DNA from: Rikenella microfusus
Lineage (GTDB): Bacteria; Bacteroidota; Bacteroidia; Bacteroidales; Tenuifilaceae
DNA: 64,000 nt
Reading direction: 5' to 3'
NCBI GenBank assembly: GCA_020722565.1
Contig: DYKO01000004.1
Span: 127,643-191,642, forward strand
The position numbers were made by a program, and so were the translations under genes. The notes below the pieces were generated by a model, which was not told where the DNA came from, made no database searches, and was given only the letters and a program-made list of their open reading frames with translations. Below, piece by piece: positions 63,532 through 64,000 of this stretch (positions within the stretch are counted from its first letter, which is position 1; every line of letters begins with the position of its first letter).

Positions 63532-64000
63532 TAGAACCCCAAAAATGATTTTTTTAGCAACTTATGATAGGGTACCTTATAGTATAGATTAAGATTTACA
63601 GTATAGTACATATCATTGTGTTTTGAGTACGCAGACGAAAATGCATCCAGATAATCGGTGGTTACGAATCGAGCACCAACCTCAAATCCCAAATGGAATC
63701 GGGGATAAAATTCATACTTTACACCAATTCCAAAAGGGATTACAAAGGTAAAGTTTTTTGATTCATCAACCTCTTTTTTGGTAACACCGGGAGGAGCAGT
63801 TCTACTGAGTAGGGTTTCATTGGCAGATGATGAAAAAAACAACCCCCCGGCTCCCAGAAAGACATAAAAACTATAGGGTTTATTCAAATGCCGGAGCCCT
63901 CCTCTTAAATTCATTATGGAGTAGCAGTAGTTCTGGTTGCTTTCAGGGATAATATAATACAATCCTTTGACGAGCAATTCGGTTCCAAAGGTAGAAAAAC
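63531..64000 (-). CDS. PorG-like outer-membrane barrel protein, 5' end beyond window
   Basis: At least 156 residues are visible; the frame is open to the window edge (it reads ...FSTFGTELLVKGLYYIIPES), so the signal peptide and first strands are missing. Strand patterns NLRGGLRHLNKPYSFYVFLG, FTFVIPFGIGVKYEFYPRFHL and a closing LNLYYKVPY resemble the PorG/DUF6089 barrel next to it. The two adjoining genes may be duplicates. Confidence 0.78.
   Translation of the reverse strand, partial: FSTFGTELLVKGLYYIIPESNQNYCYSIMNLRGGLRHLNKPYSFYVFLGAGGLFFSSSANETLLSRTAPPGVTKKEVDESKNFTFVIPFGIGVKYEFYPRFHLGFEVGARFVTTDYLDAFSSAYSKHNDMYYTVNLNLYYKVPYHKLLKKSFLGF

Overview
The window reads as a chromosomal segment of a Bacteroidota bacterium, most likely order Bacteroidales or a close relative. 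Seen directly: Bacteroidota-type promoters (TTG, 17-20 bases, TAnnTTTG) ahead of many genes, a SusC-type receptor relic, an ECF sigma/FecR pair, two PorG-like barrels beside uppS and bamA, a ThrRS-like/uridine-kinase fusion and a ribosomal protein S16 with a long Ala/Glu-rich tail. The base composition is moderately AT-rich. Most of the window is ordinary core chromosome; I see no prophage, insertion sequence or CRISPR array.

Layout. 1-7.9 kb: the end of purD, a membrane protein, a DnaQ-like exonuclease, a five-PAS sensor kinase with its single-domain response regulator, and convergent corA. 7.9-16.2 kb: the corA leader with a striking potential pseudoknot, a decayed SusC gene, rho, then an ECF sigma/FecR pair flanked by two related secreted carboxypeptidase-regulatory-domain proteins. 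16.2-26.9 kb: small membrane proteins, a metallo-beta-lactamase-fold hydrolase, clpX, folA-thyA, a gate-domain transporter, tRNA-Leu, lptB, a nucleotide-sugar dehydratase, a thioesterase and rpsP-rimM. 27-36.9 kb: a BamE-like/bile-acid-symporter fusion, an acyltransferase, a cyclic 2,3-diphosphoglycerate synthetase homologue, sppA, folK, a decayed lipocalin (blc), upp, a DNA glycosylase and the crcB-DUF190 pair. 37-48.3 kb: tig, clpP, an esterase, radC, rpsT, tRNA-Glu, mpl, a GH25 lysozyme, a TPR sensor kinase and trkA. 48.6-64 kb: a run of minus-strand genes: comEC, def, ruvX, a LytTR regulator, a barrel with TSP3/EF-hand repeats plus a SPOR-like protein, nucleoside kinase, murI, two Skp/OmpH chaperones, bamA, uppS and two PorG-like barrels.

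How the genes fit together. The last 8 kb is an envelope-biogenesis cluster: outer-membrane protein assembly (BamA), periplasmic chaperones (Skp/OmpH), the lipid carrier for cell-wall synthesis (UppS), D-glutamate supply (MurI) and probable type IX secretion barrels (PorG-like). mpl and the GH25 enzyme add cell-wall recycling and cleavage, and lptB adds LPS export. clpX and clpP form one protease but lie about 20 kb apart. folK, folA and thyA serve the folate/thymidylate pathway.

Most interesting observations: (1) a perfect 11-bp hairpin in the corA leader whose loop is complementary over 9 bases to the corA start region, forming an H-type pseudoknot around a strong Shine-Dalgarno; (2) a frameshift at an A10 run in the STN-domain gene, which overlaps fecR; (3) an ECF/FecR system whose neighbour carries STN and carboxypeptidase-regulatory domains but no TonB-receptor barrel; (4) a BamE-like domain fused to a bile-acid symporter; (5) two multiply broken genes, susC and blc.
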